NCBI RefSeq assembly: GCF_013466785.1
Contig: NZ_CP059163.1
Location: forward strand, 3,224,001 to 3,288,000
Origin: Nocardioides marinisabuli
GTDB lineage: Bacteria; Actinomycetota; Actinomycetes; Propionibacteriales; Nocardioidaceae
Direction of reading: 5' to 3'
DNA: 64,000 bases
Below the pieces are notes generated by a model that saw nothing but the letters and a program-made list of their open reading frames with translations, did not search any database and was not told the DNA's origin. Made by a program: the position numbers and the translations under genes. Below are positions 52,445-61,183 of the stretch, piece by piece (within the stretch, counting starts at the first letter, position 1; each line of letters starts with the position of its first letter).

Positions 52445-53358
52445 GGACGGCTCCTCGGGGTGGACCTGCGTGGGGCAGGGGAGTGCGGGGGACGGGCGAC
52501 GGAGGGGGGTATCGAGTTCATCGTCTTGAGTCGCTGCAGGATGATGGTCGAGATCTCCTCCACCGACTTGGTCGAGGAGTCGACGACCGGCAGGCCGTGG
52601 CGCTGGAACATCTCGGCGGTGCGGCGCAGCTCGAAGCTGCACTGGTCGAGGGAGGCGTAAACCGAGTCGGGGCGACGTTCCTGACGGACCGCGGCGAGCC
52701 GCTGGGGTGTGGTGATCAGGCCGAAGCACCGCTCGCGCAGGCGTCGGACAGGTCGGGGCAGCTCGGTGTGGTCGAGGTCGTCCTCGACGATCGGGTAGTT
52801 GGCCACGAACAGGCCGTGCTGCAGGGCGAGGTACATCGAGGTGGGGGTCTTGCCGCAGCGTGAGGGTGCCACCAAGATCACGTCGGCCTCCTCCAGGCCG
52901 CGCACCCTCTGGCCGTCGTCGTGCTCGATGGTGTACTCGATGGCCTGCATCCGGCTGTTGTAGCGCTGGATGTCCCCGACGCCGTGCAGTCGAGCGGGCA
53001 GTCGTACTCCGCGGGTCGCCAGTATCGACTCCACCGACCGCATGTGCAGGTCGAAGAAGTCGATGACCGGGCAGCGGGTGCGCCGCAGCTCCAGACGCAC
53101 CTCGTCGCTTGCGGCGGTGGTGAACACCAGTGGGGTGCGGGGGCTCTCGTCCAGGGCGCGATCGAGGCGGGCCACGACGTCACGAGCCTCTTGGACGGTG
53201 GAGATGAACGGGATCACGGTCCGGTCGAAGCGCAGGTCGGGGAACTGGATCAGCAGCGCGTTGCCCATGGTCTCCGCGCTGATGCCCGTGCTGTCCGAGA
53301 GGAAGAACACCGGCACCACGGCGCTCGCCGACCCGTGGTGCGCCTCCTCGCGCGTCAT
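52441..53358 (-). CDS. ppsR: PEP synthase regulatory protein (DUF299 kinase/phosphotransferase)
   Basis: A 305-residue bifunctional ADP-dependent kinase and Pi-dependent phosphorylase that switches PEP synthase off and on by threonine phosphorylation next to the catalytic histidine. The family opening is [26 protein letters not shown]; the P-loop is [26 protein letters not shown] follows. The last 30 residues are a Pro/Arg-rich low-complexity tail. ATG 53358 overlaps the lutC stop (TGATG); GTG 53361 is also possible. Its pairing with ppsA is standard, but its place in a lactate operon is less so. Confidence 0.9.
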   Translation of the reverse strand: MTREEAHHGSASAVVPVFFLSDSTGISAETMGNALLIQFPDLRFDRTVIPFISTVQEARDVVARLDRALDESPRTPLVFTTAASDEVRLELRRTRCPVIDFFDLHMRSVESILATRGVRLPARLHGVGDIQRYNSRMQAIEYTIEHDDGQRVRGLEEADVILVAPSRCGKTPTSMYLALQHGLFVANYPIVEDDLDHTELPRPVRRLRERCFGLITTPQRLAAVRQERRPDSVYASLDQCSFELRRTAEMFQRHGLPVVDSSTKSVEEISTIILQRLKTMNSIPPSVARPPHSPAPRRSTPRSRP

Positions 53359-54005
53359 CACGCCGGCGGCAGGGGATGGTCGGTGCTGACAAGCAGGACG
53401 TGCAGGGTCCGGGGTCCGTGCACGCCCTCGACCCGCTCCAGCTCGATGTCACTGGTGGCCGAGGGGCCGCTGATCCACGTCAGGGGCCGGCCGGCGTCGA
53501 CGGCGTGGCGAAGCGGCGCGATTGACTCGGGCACGTCGCCGACGAGCTGCGACTCGCGCACGACGCACACGTGCACGTCGGGCACCAGCGAGAGCGCGCG
53601 GCGGCCCTGGTCGGGGCCGTGGTCGAGCACGATGGTGCCGGTGACGGCGATGCCCACCGCGGCGGCGGTGACAACCGCGTCGAAATGGTCCAGTTCGTCG
53701 GGGGACAGGTCTCCGTCGTCGGCTACCACCTCCGCGCCGTCGAGGGCGGCTACCCACTCGCGCGGCAGCCCGGGCGGTACGACGACGCGTGTGGCTCGGG
53801 TCAGAGTTGCGGCCACAGCCGCAGTGATGCCTTCGGGATTGACCCGCTCGACGACGGCACGGTAGTCCTCGACGCGTTCGACGAAGGTCGCCGCGATGTC
53901 GGGGAGCGGGGTGGTGGCGCCGTACTCGCGCTGGGGTGGCGGTATCCGGTCGGCGCCCTCCAAGGCGGCGGCGATCCGGGTGAGCATGTCATCTCGGGTG
54001 CTCAT
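53358..54005 (-). CDS. lutC: Lactate utilisation protein C (LUD domain)
   Basis: A 215-residue LUD-domain protein. Typical parts are GADRIPPPQREYG, VVVPPGLPREWVAAL, FDAVVTAAAVGIAVTGTIVLDHG and PLTWISGPSATSDIELERVEGVHGP. LutC is the third subunit of the iron-sulfur L-lactate oxidising complex LutABC. ATG 54005 overlaps the lutB stop (ATGA). Confidence 0.9.
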   Translation of the reverse strand: MSTRDDMLTRIAAALEGADRIPPPQREYGATTPLPDIAATFVERVEDYRAVVERVNPEGITAAVAATLTRATRVVVPPGLPREWVAALDGAEVVADDGDLSPDELDHFDAVVTAAAVGIAVTGTIVLDHGPDQGRRALSLVPDVHVCVVRESQLVGDVPESIAPLRHAVDAGRPLTWISGPSATSDIELERVEGVHGPRTLHVLLVSTDHPLPPA

Positions 54006-55450
54006 CGGGGGTCTCCCTTCTCGCGCTTCCACCAGGATCGGAAGGACTCGGCGGGAGGTGTTGGTGCGTCGCGGGCGTCGCTCCAGGCCGAGAGTGGCCC
54101 GGGGAGGCGTCCGATGGTGTCCTTCTTGCCGAGGGCCCGGCCGCTCAGCTCGGCGCCCTTCTGGGCCTTCTCCCAGCGGCGGTGGTCGGAGAACATCCAG
54201 GCGGCTCCCTTCATGGCGATCTGCTCGCCCGAGGGGATGCCGCCGCGGTGCTCGTCGACCACGCGGGTGCGCAGGTGCACGAGGAGCTCGGGGATCTCGA
54301 TGTTGACGGGGCAGACGTCGCCGCAGGCGCCGCACAGTGACGAGGCGTAGGGCAGTGACTGGTCCACGTCGCTGGTGGTGCCACGTAGCTGGGGGTTGAG
54401 GATGGCGCCGATGGGTCCGGGATAGACCGAGCCGTAGGCGTGGCCACCGACGCGTTGGTAGACTGGGCAGACGTTGAGGCAGGCCGAGCAGCGGATGCAG
54501 CGCAGGGCCTGTCGGCCGACCTGGTCGGCCAGCGCGTCGGTGCGTCCGTTGTCGAGCAGCACCACGTGCACGTCCTGGGGGCCGTCGCCGGGGGTGATGC
54601 CGGTCCAGGTGGAGGTGTAGGGGTTCATCCGCTCGCCGGTGGAGCTGCGGGGCAGGAGCTGCATGAACACCTCGAGGTCCTCCAGCGTCGGCAGTACCTT
54701 CTCGATGCCGACGACGCTGATCAGGGTCTCGGGCAGGGTGAGGCACATGCGGCCGTTGCCCTCCGACTCGACGACCACGAGGGTCCCGGTCTCGGCGATC
54801 GCGAAGTTCGCCCCCGAGATGGCGACCTTGGCGCGCAGGAACTTCTCGCGCAGGTGCACCCGCGCGGCCTCGGCGAGCTCGCGGGGGTTGGAGGTGAGCC
54901 CGGTGGGGGGCGGGGTGCCGACCTGGCCCATCTCGCGGAGGAAGATCTCGCGGATCTCGGCTCGGTTGCGGTGGATGGCCGGGACCAGGATGTGGCTGGG
55001 CTTGTCGTGCCCGAGCTGGACGATGAGCTCGGCGAGGTCGGTCTCCCAGGCGTTGATGCCAGCCACTTCGAGGGCCTCGTTGAGGCCGATCTCCTGGGTC
55101 GCCATGGACTTGACCTTGACGACCTCCTCCGCGCCCGTGGCCCTCACCAGTGAGGTGACGATGCGGTTGGCCTCCTCGGCGTCGGCCGCCCAATGCACGG
55201 TGGCGCCGGCTTGGGTGAGGGACTCCTCGAGCTGGACCAGGTAGGTGTCGAGGTGGGACAGGACGTTGTCCTTGATCGCCGCTCCCGCCTGGCGGAGCTC
55301 GTCCCAGTTGTTGAGCTCGTCGACGACCCCGGCCCGCTTGCGGCGGATGGTGCCGGTCGCGTGCTGCAGGTTGCGGCGCTGCTGGGAGTTGCCCAGCGCC
55401 TCCTTGGCCGCGGTCTGGAACTTCGGCATCCCGATGAACGTGCCGCTCAT
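54002..55450 (-). CDS. lutB: Lactate utilisation iron-sulfur protein B
   Basis: A 482-residue protein with an N-terminal LUD domain (ELIVQLGHDKPSHILVPAIH, SGANFAIAETGTLVVVESEGNGRM) and two [4Fe-4S] clusters in CIRCSACLNVCPVY and CGACGDVCPVN, then a helical end. It passes electrons from lactate within LutABC. Both ends overlap neighbours as ATGA. Confidence 0.92.
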   Translation of the reverse strand: MSGTFIGMPKFQTAAKEALGNSQQRRNLQHATGTIRRKRAGVVDELNNWDELRQAGAAIKDNVLSHLDTYLVQLEESLTQAGATVHWAADAEEANRIVTSLVRATGAEEVVKVKSMATQEIGLNEALEVAGINAWETDLAELIVQLGHDKPSHILVPAIHRNRAEIREIFLREMGQVGTPPPTGLTSNPRELAEAARVHLREKFLRAKVAISGANFAIAETGTLVVVESEGNGRMCLTLPETLISVVGIEKVLPTLEDLEVFMQLLPRSSTGERMNPYTSTWTGITPGDGPQDVHVVLLDNGRTDALADQVGRQALRCIRCSACLNVCPVYQRVGGHAYGSVYPGPIGAILNPQLRGTTSDVDQSLPYASSLCGACGDVCPVNIEIPELLVHLRTRVVDEHRGGIPSGEQIAMKGAAWMFSDHRRWEKAQKGAELSGRALGKKDTIGRLPGPLSAWSDARDAPTPPAESFRSWWKREKGDPR

Positions 55451-56292
55451 GCCGTCACCTCCTCCTCAGTGGGCCGGTCGGTGGGCTGGTTGGTGGGGTT
55501 GTCGCCTGCTGTGCCGAGCTCGTTCTCGGCGGCGAAGTCGCGTTCGGTGGAGGCGAGTACCTCGGCCAGGTGCATGACCCGGATGCCGGAGCGTTGCCGG
55601 GTGAGGAGACCGCCGATGTGCGCCAGGCAGCTGTTGTCGCCGGCGACCAGCACCTCGGCGTGGGTCTCGCGCACGTGCTGTGCCTTGTCGGCGCCCATGG
55701 CCACCGAGGTGTCGGCGTTCTTCATCGCGAAGGTGCCGCCGAACCCGCAGCACTCCTCGGCCTCGGGCAGGTCGACGAGGTCGATGCCGCGGACCTCCCG
55801 CAGCAGCTGTAGCGGTTTGTCGGCCACCCGCAGCATCCGCAGGGAGTGACAGGTGGGGTGGTAGGTGACGCGGTGCGGGAAGGTTGCGCCGACGTCGGTC
55901 ACGCCCAGCACGTCGACGAGCAGCTCGCTGAACTCATATACCTTGCGGGCAGTCGTGGTGGCCTGGTCGGCGAGCGCCGGTTGTCCGCACCCCCGGGCCA
56001 CGGTGGCGTGCTGGTGCCGGACGCTGCCGACGCAGGAGCCGGAGGGAGCGACGACGGCGTCGTACTCGCTGAAGACGTCGGCGAAGCGTTCCACCAGCGG
56101 CAGGGCCTCGCGGGCGTAGCCGGTGTTGGTGAACATCTGCCCGCAGCACGTCTGCTCCAACGGGAACTCCACGGTGACCCCGAGGCGCTCGAGGACGGTG
56201 ACAACCGCCTTGGGCGTCTCGGGCCACATCGTGTCGTTGAAGCAGGTCGCGAAGAGCGCCACACGCATGCCGTGGCCGGGAAGCGAGGTCAT
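55447..56292 (-). CDS. lutA: Lactate utilisation protein A (CCG-domain)
   Basis: A 281-residue protein with the two cysteine-rich CCG motifs, QTCCGQMFTNTGY and EECCGFGGTF, which hold an iron-sulfur cofactor as in GlpC/HdrB proteins. It works with LutB and LutC to oxidise L-lactate to pyruvate in the cytoplasm. The C-terminal 35 residues are a low-complexity acidic tail (PTNQPTDRPTEEE). It starts 5 bases after the permease stop codon. Confidence 0.92.
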   Translation of the reverse strand: MTSLPGHGMRVALFATCFNDTMWPETPKAVVTVLERLGVTVEFPLEQTCCGQMFTNTGYAREALPLVERFADVFSEYDAVVAPSGSCVGSVRHQHATVARGCGQPALADQATTTARKVYEFSELLVDVLGVTDVGATFPHRVTYHPTCHSLRMLRVADKPLQLLREVRGIDLVDLPEAEECCGFGGTFAMKNADTSVAMGADKAQHVRETHAEVLVAGDNSCLAHIGGLLTRQRSGIRVMHLAEVLASTERDFAAENELGTAGDNPTNQPTDRPTEEEVTA

Positions 56293-56297
56293 CTGGG

Positions 56298-57974
56298 TCA
56301 CACCATCCAGGAGAGCACGGTGGACTGCAGCCCGACCAGCAGGCACAAGGCCAGCAGCAGCCCGAGGCTCCAGAAGATGAGCTTGCGGAAGATGTCGGAC
56401 TCCCGCCCGGCCAGGCCGACCGCCGCAGCGGCGATGGTGAGGTTCTGGGGACTGATCATCTTGCCGACCACGCCGCCGGAGGTGTTGGCGGCCACCATCA
56501 GAGTCGGGTCGAGGCCGGCCTTCTCCGCCGCGCTCTGCTGCAAGGTCGCAAAGAGCGCGTTGGCGCTGGTGTCGGAGCCGGTCACCGCGGTGCCCAGCCA
56601 TCCCAGGATGGGGGAGAGGAACGCGAACGCGGCACCGGTGCCGGCGATCCAGTGGCCCATCGTCTGGGTCTGGCCCGACAAGTTCATCACATAGGCCAGC
56701 GCCAGCACGGAGGCAACCGTGAGGAACGCGAAGCGGAGCGTCTTGACAGTCTCGAGGAACGTGGTGGCGATACGTGCGACCTTCACGCCCTGCACCAGCC
56801 CGACGATGAGCGCGGAGATGACGAGCAGGGTGCCGGGGGAGGAGAGCCACTGCCACTTATAGACGGTGGAGGCCGACTCGACGGCTCCGTGCAGACCGGG
56901 CCACTCGACCAATCGGTCGGTCACGGCCAGGAAGTCGGTGACCGGGGGGACGAGCTTGGCGGTGGAGAAGACCGCGATGACCAAGAGGTAGGGGAACAGC
57001 GCCATCGTGATGCGACCGGGCGTGAGGAGAGCGGCACGCTGCGCGACCTGGTCGATCTCCTTCTTCGCCTGGACCGCGACGTTCCCGTCGCCGCCGAGCC
57101 CGCTGGCCTCAGCGTCGTCTGCACGCATGCTCGTCAGCCGCTCCGCGGCCTCGGTCGACCCCTTGGGCTGCCACACGCGGAGCATCGCCACCGCGGCGGC
57201 CAGTCCGGCGAGCGAGGCGATGATGTCAGTGAGCTCGACGGAGATGAAGTTGGAACTGACGAACTGGGCGAGACCGAAGACTGCGCCCACGGCCAAAGCC
57301 AACGGCCAGACCTCGCGAACGCCGCGACGACCGTCAGCCACGAAGACGAGAATGAGCGGAACGAACAGGGCGAGGAACGGCGTCTGGCGGCCGACGATGG
57401 CGCCGATGTCCTCGTACGGGATCCCGGTCAGGGTGCCGGCGGTGATGATCGGGATGGCCATCGCGCCGAAAGCCACCGGTGCGGTGTTGGCGAGCAGGAC
57501 GACCATCGCGGCGCGCAGCGCGGGGAAGCCAACCGCGACCAGCATGACGCCGGAGATGGCGGCGGGGGCACCGAAGCCGGCCAACGCCTCCAGCAGGCCG
57601 CCGAAGCAGAAGGCGATGATGATTGCCTGGATGCGCGGGTCGTCGGAGATCAGGTGAAAGGTGGCGCGGAGATCCTCGAATTTCCCGCTCACGACCGTGA
57701 GCTGGTGCAGGAATAGGGCGCCCAGGACGATCCACATGATCGGGAAGAGACCGAAGACAGCACCCTCGGAGGCCGAGAGCAGAGCCAAATCCACCGGCAT
57801 GCCGTACGCCACCACGGCCACCGCTACGGCCACCGCGACCGAAGCGAGGGCGGCGAAGTGGGCCTTCCATCGCAGCCAACCCAAGGTGACGAAGATCGTC
57901 ATGAGCGGGAGCGCAGCCACGAGCGACGACCAAGCGAGGCTGTCTCCGATCGGGGCGAGATCGGGCACATACAT
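56298..57974 (-). CDS. lctP: L-lactate permease (LctP/LldP family)
   Basis: A 558-residue membrane protein with about 13 helices. Family blocks are FGLFPIMWIVLGALFLHQL, AIIIAFCFGGLLEALAGFGAPAA, LGTAVTGSDTSANALFATLQ and ANTSGGVVGKMISPQNL. It imports L-lactate with protons. ATG 57974 has GGAGG upstream. It is the first gene of the lactate operon; a -10-like TATCTT lies at 58006-58001 on the minus strand, and the LldR-type operator at 58029-58039 sits over the -35 region. Confidence 0.92.
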   Translation of the reverse strand: MYVPDLAPIGDSLAWSSLVAALPLMTIFVTLGWLRWKAHFAALASVAVAVAVAVVAYGMPVDLALLSASEGAVFGLFPIMWIVLGALFLHQLTVVSGKFEDLRATFHLISDDPRIQAIIIAFCFGGLLEALAGFGAPAAISGVMLVAVGFPALRAAMVVLLANTAPVAFGAMAIPIITAGTLTGIPYEDIGAIVGRQTPFLALFVPLILVFVADGRRGVREVWPLALAVGAVFGLAQFVSSNFISVELTDIIASLAGLAAAVAMLRVWQPKGSTEAAERLTSMRADDAEASGLGGDGNVAVQAKKEIDQVAQRAALLTPGRITMALFPYLLVIAVFSTAKLVPPVTDFLAVTDRLVEWPGLHGAVESASTVYKWQWLSSPGTLLVISALIVGLVQGVKVARIATTFLETVKTLRFAFLTVASVLALAYVMNLSGQTQTMGHWIAGTGAAFAFLSPILGWLGTAVTGSDTSANALFATLQQSAAEKAGLDPTLMVAANTSGGVVGKMISPQNLTIAAAAVGLAGRESDIFRKLIFWSLGLLLALCLLVGLQSTVLSWMV

Positions 57975-58028
57975 GGGAACCTCCACAGGGCGATCAGTCG
58001 AAGATACTGGCCACGGTCGACCTCTGTG

Positions 58029-58039
58029 TGGTCTGACCA
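58029..58039. promoter_or_regulatory. FadR/LldR-type operator
   Basis: TGGTCTGACCA is a perfect 11-bp palindrome and fits the LldR consensus TNGTNNNACNA exactly. It lies in the divergent promoter between lctP and the FadR-family gene, over the probable -35 region of lctP. Confidence 0.75.
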
Positions 58040-58092
58040 TAGAGAGGACTGTAGAGTGACGTCCATCACCCGTCAAGAGTGGAAGGTCGCCG

Positions 58093-58911
58093 ATGAGCGA
58101 GCGCGCATCGTTTGAGAACGTCCCGGGCAGCGATCAGGGGTCGTGGCAACCCATCGCCCGCAGTCGCTCACATGAATTGGTTGTGGACCAGATCGAGGAG
58201 CAGATCCTCGCGGGGACGCTGCGGGTGGGTGACCGGCTGCCGGGCGAGCGAGACCTGGCCAGCCACCTGCAGGTCAGCAGAGCCGCCGTGCGTGAGGCCA
58301 TCCGCAGCCTGGAGGCCCAAGGGGTGGTGCGGTCGGCGGTCGGATCGGGCAAGGACTCCGGCACCCTCGTGTCAGCGATGCCCAGCGAAGCCCTCACCCG
58401 CCTGCTGCGGCTGCACGTTGCCCTGGCCAACTTCCCCATGGACGACGTCGTCGATGCCCGCGTCATGCTGGAACGCTCCAGCGCCACCCTAGCCGCGCAC
58501 AACGCGGCTCCAGCGAATCTCCACGCTATGCGTGAGGCGCTGAACGGAATGGATAGTCCCGGCGTCGATCAAGAGACGTTCAACGACCTTGACACGGCAT
58601 TCCACGTCGCGATCGCCGAGGCCAGTGGAAACCGACTGGTGGCGGACATGACCATCGCGCTGCGCGACTCCATGCGGCGCCCCATCCTGCAGGCGCTGCA
58701 TGCGCTCGGTCCGGACTGGGAGGGGGTCGCCGATCAGCTGCGCGCCGACCACCGCGCCATCTACGCCGCCATCGAAAGCGGGCAAGGCGAGACCGCGGCC
58801 GAACTCGTCGACCAGCACATCCGGTCCGCCCGTGCCGCGCTGCCCATTGCGGGCACGGCCGGAGCGGTCCACTCGCCAACGCCGACGCACAGTCGCCGAC
58901 CACGGTCCTGA
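58093..58911 (+). CDS. lldR: FadR-type GntR regulator of lactate genes (LldR-like)
   Basis: A 272-residue regulator. The winged helix has VDQIEEQILAGTLRVGDRLPGERDLASHLQVSRAAVREAIRSLEAQGVV and SGTLVSAMP; the FCD domain has the metal site around DLDTAFHVAIAEASGN and RADHRAIYAAI. Its position, divergent from the lactate operon, and the matching operator make it the probable lactate-responsive repressor. The N-terminus is about 25 residues longer than usual; ATG 58093 has GGAAGG upstream. Confidence 0.87.
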   Translation: MSERASFENVPGSDQGSWQPIARSRSHELVVDQIEEQILAGTLRVGDRLPGERDLASHLQVSRAAVREAIRSLEAQGVVRSAVGSGKDSGTLVSAMPSEALTRLLRLHVALANFPMDDVVDARVMLERSSATLAAHNAAPANLHAMREALNGMDSPGVDQETFNDLDTAFHVAIAEASGNRLVADMTIALRDSMRRPILQALHALGPDWEGVADQLRADHRAIYAAIESGQGETAAELVDQHIRSARAALPIAGTAGAVHSPTPTHSRRPRS

Positions 58912-59156
58912 GTTCGCTGTCCAAGAAATGTCCAGTGGGCCAGCGGGCATAGAGTGCGTAGCGATGCGGGGTTGGCGTGGGTGGTGGACCGGCCGGCCGC
59001 GAAAGTAGCCGTCGCTGTGCGGGTCTTCCACCGGGATCCGACGCCCAGCAAACCGTTGACCCAGGGCAGGCTCGCCAACCAGGTTCGCGGATTTCAGCGG
59101 CGACTGTGCATCGTCCACATCAGGTTTGCGTCGACGGTCCGACGGACCCTATTGAC
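58912..59156. other. Intergenic stretch without a recognisable gene
   Basis: About 245 bases between the lldR-like gene and the hemerythrin remnant. Short frames only; no clear hairpin or operator was seen. Confidence 0.5.
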
Positions 59157-59490
59157 TCAGTCGAGTTCCGCGGCGGCCTGATCCTTGGCTTCGGTGAACC
59201 GCTGCCCGAGGTCGCTGAGCTGTTGGTTGGTCGCTGCGTCAGCGAATGCCGGGAGGATCTGTTCCTCCTCTTCCTCCACGTGGTGCCGTACCTCGCCGAT
59301 CATCGCGGCGAAGAGTCCGTCCACGCCAGGGGCCTCCGATCCGCCGCCAGCAGTTCCTTGAGCGTCTCCTCGACGTGCTGGTGCTCGGCGAGCCCGTCAT
59401 CGACGTCGGATCCTTCAGTCGGCACCAAACGCTTGATCGCGAAGTAGACGACCTGCTCCTCGGCTTTCGAGTGTGGGATGAGCAGCCGCG
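59157..59490 (-). pseudogene. Hemerythrin (HHE)-domain gene, truncated by the IS and frameshifted
   Basis: The minus strand encodes FTRLLIPHSKAEEQVVYFA, then AEHQHVEETLKELLAA, and after a frameshift GVDGLFAAMIGEVRHHVEEE, then EEEQILPAFADAATNQQ to the stop codon at 59157. The His/Glu pattern is that of HHE cation-binding proteins. The N-terminal part (first helix with its HDH-type motif) is replaced by the end of the IS3 element at 59491, and the reading frame is broken near 59335. Confidence 0.78.
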
Positions 59491-59544
59491 TGAACCGCCC
59501 TGGGTTGGTTGGAGTCTCCATCGTTTGGAAACGAGGATGGACTC

Positions 59545-59889
59545 ATGCCCAAGGACACCACCCCAGGGAAGCCGACCACGCGTCGCTACAGCCCTGAGGA
59601 GAAGGCCGCTGCAGTGCGGATGGTCAGGACCCTGCGTGCCGAGCTCGGCACCGAGCACGGCACGGTCCAGCGCGTCGCCTCTCAACTCGGCTACGGCACC
59701 GAGTCGGTGCGCTCGTGGGTGCGCCAGGCCGATATCGACGAGGGCCACGTGCCCGGCGTGAGCACGAGCGACGCGGCGAGGATGAAGGCCCTGGAGCAGG
59801 AGGTTCGTGAGCTCAAGCGGGCCAACGAAATTCTGAAGCGGGCAGCCAGTTTCTTCGGGGCGGAGCTCGACCGCCAGCACAAGAGGTAG
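59545..59889 (+). CDS. IS3-family transposase OrfA
   Basis: A 114-residue DNA-binding part of the transposase: RRYSPEEKAAAVRMVRTLRAE then VQRVASQLGYGTESVRSWVRQADI (helix-turn-helix), and a leucine-zipper-like end EQEVRELKRANEILKRAASFFGAELD. The end overlaps the orfB frame, which is at -1, and TTTCTTCGGGG near 59848 is a plausible shift region for making the fused OrfAB transposase. Confidence 0.9.
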   Translation: MPKDTTPGKPTTRRYSPEEKAAAVRMVRTLRAELGTEHGTVQRVASQLGYGTESVRSWVRQADIDEGHVPGVSTSDAARMKALEQEVRELKRANEILKRAASFFGAELDRQHKR

Positions 59890-59960
59890 CCGCGTTCATC
59901 GACGCCAACCGCGACGATGTCGTCGCGGGCCGGCGGCTGGGGGTCGAGCGCATCTGCAGC

Positions 59961-60812
59961 GTGCTGCAGGTGGCCCCGAGCAGCTACTACGAGTTCAAGA
60001 ACCGCCAGCCCTCGACGCGCTCGCAGCGCGATGAGGTCATGGGCCCGGTGGTGCGCCAGCTGTGGGAGGACAACTTCCGCGTCTACGGCGCACGCAAGGT
60101 CTGGAAGGCCGCCCGACGCGCCGGTCACGACCTCGGCCGCGACCAGGTCGCTCGGCTGATGCGCACTGCTGGCATCGAGGGGGTCCGGCGCACCAAACGG
60201 GTCCGCACCACCAAGCCCGAAGCCGGCGTGCCCCGCCACCCCGACCTGGTGGGCCGCGACTTCACCGCCACGGCCCCCAACCAGTTGTGGGTCACCGACC
60301 TGACGTTCGTGCCGACCTGGGCCGGGATCGCCTACGTCTGCTTCATCATCGACGCCTACTCGAGGATGATCGTGGGGTGGCGGGTCGCCTCGCATATGCG
60401 CACCACGATGGTCCTCGACGCCATCGAGATGGCCCGGTGGTCACGCGGCACGACCCTGACCGGGTTGCGGTGTCACAGCGATGCCGGCAGTCAATTCACA
60501 TCGATTCGATACGGCGAACGCCTCGCCGAGATCGGCGCGGTCCCCTCGATCGGCACCGTCGGCGACTCCTACGACAACGCGCTGGCCGAGACCGTGAACG
60601 GCTACTACAAGGCCGAGCTGATCCGCGGCCCTGCACGCGAGGGGCGCCCCTGGAAGACGGTCGAGGACGTCGAGTTCGCGACCCTGTCCTGGGTCCACTG
60701 GCACAACCATGACCGCCTGCACGGCTACCTCAACGACGTCCCTCCCACAGAGTTCGAAGAGACGTTCTACGCTCAGACACGGACCGACCAACCCCTGGTC
60801 GAAATCCAATAG
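59961..60812 (+). CDS. IS3-family transposase OrfB (integrase catalytic domain)
   Basis: A catalytic part of 283 residues from GTG 59961; the open frame runs back through FIDANRDDVVAGRRLGVERI into orfA, as expected for -1 frameshift expression. The HTH_21 segment YGARKVWKAARRAGHDLGRDQVARLMR precedes the DDE domain: first Asp in WVTDLTFVP, second in CHSDAGSQFTS, and Glu in YDNALAETVNGYYKAEL. All catalytic residues are present, so the element may still be active. Confidence 0.92.
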   Translation: MLQVAPSSYYEFKNRQPSTRSQRDEVMGPVVRQLWEDNFRVYGARKVWKAARRAGHDLGRDQVARLMRTAGIEGVRRTKRVRTTKPEAGVPRHPDLVGRDFTATAPNQLWVTDLTFVPTWAGIAYVCFIIDAYSRMIVGWRVASHMRTTMVLDAIEMARWSRGTTLTGLRCHSDAGSQFTSIRYGERLAEIGAVPSIGTVGDSYDNALAETVNGYYKAELIRGPAREGRPWKTVEDVEFATLSWVHWHNHDRLHGYLNDVPPTEFEETFYAQTRTDQPLVEIQ

Positions 60813-60889
60813 CCCGAGCCTCCATCAGACCCAGGGCGATTCACACACGCCGTGGCAGGCGGTGCGGTGCTGGTCAACATCATCAGGCC

Positions 60890-60913
60890 GTGGGGTGCAC
60901 TGGGTACGCACAG
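60890..60913. repeat. 24-bp direct repeat, right copy
   Basis: It starts GTGGGGTGCA and ends GGTACGCACAG, with three mismatches to 45151-45174 and the same orientation. Confidence 0.65.
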
Positions 60914-60920
60914 CAGCGAA

Positions 60921-60978
60921 AAACGGCGCCTGACGCTGGAAGACGTCGGAAGACGTTTTCGCAGGTCAGGCGCCGTTT
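60921..60978. repeat. 14-bp perfect inverted repeat with 30-base interior
   Basis: AAACGGCGCCTGAC (60921-60934) and GTCAGGCGCCGTTT (60965-60978) are perfect complements. The right arm overlaps an inverted copy of the att-like block (CGTTTTCGCAGGTCAG, 60954-60969), so the site contains opposed recombinase-type motifs. GAAGACGT is repeated within the interior. Confidence 0.75.
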
Positions 60979-61015
60979 CAGGCACCTATCCGCAGGTCAG
61001 CGAGACCCAGGGATC

Positions 61016-61062
61016 AGATGTCGTAGTACTGACTGACTGACCCATGCTGACCTGCGCAAACG
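61016..61062. repeat. att-like direct repeat, right copy
   Basis: AGATGTCGTAGTACTG (61016-61031) is identical to the left copy, and GCTGACCTGCGCAAACG (61046-61062) differs from it at one base. The spacer is 14 bases here and 13 on the left. Confidence 0.65.
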
Positions 61063-61159
61063 TCGAGGTTGGCCGGCTGTTTGTACCGGATGTGTAACAG
61101 GCTACCGCGTTGCTCTGGGCGTCCCCGGATGAGTGGGAGCGCCTAGATTGATCTAGATG

Positions 61160-61183
61160 TCAGCCGCTTTCTAGATCGGCTGA
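61160..61183 (-). terminator. Hairpin after the methyltransferase gene
   Basis: TCAGCCG (61160-61166) and CGGCTGA (61177-61183) pair around a 10-base loop, 28 bases past the minus-strand stop codon at 61212. Confidence 0.45.

Larger units (their letters stand above)
59491..60843 (+). mobile_element. IS3-family insertion sequence, complete
   Basis: A 1353-bp element bounded by imperfect 24-bp inverted repeats: the left end starts TGAACCGCCCTGGGT (59491) and the right end, read on the minus strand from 60843, starts TGAATCGCCCTGGGT. About 20 of 24 positions match, and both ends continue with TGGAG. It contains orfA and orfB in -1 relation. No target-site duplication is seen (flanks CCGCG and CACAC), so a deletion or recombination next to it is likely. 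Confidence 0.88.

Noticed and set aside
60852..61040. A 62-codon ORF after the IS element
   Set aside because: It runs through the 24-bp repeat and the long inverted repeat and has no ribosome site or recognisable motif, so it is more likely chance coding over repeat DNA.
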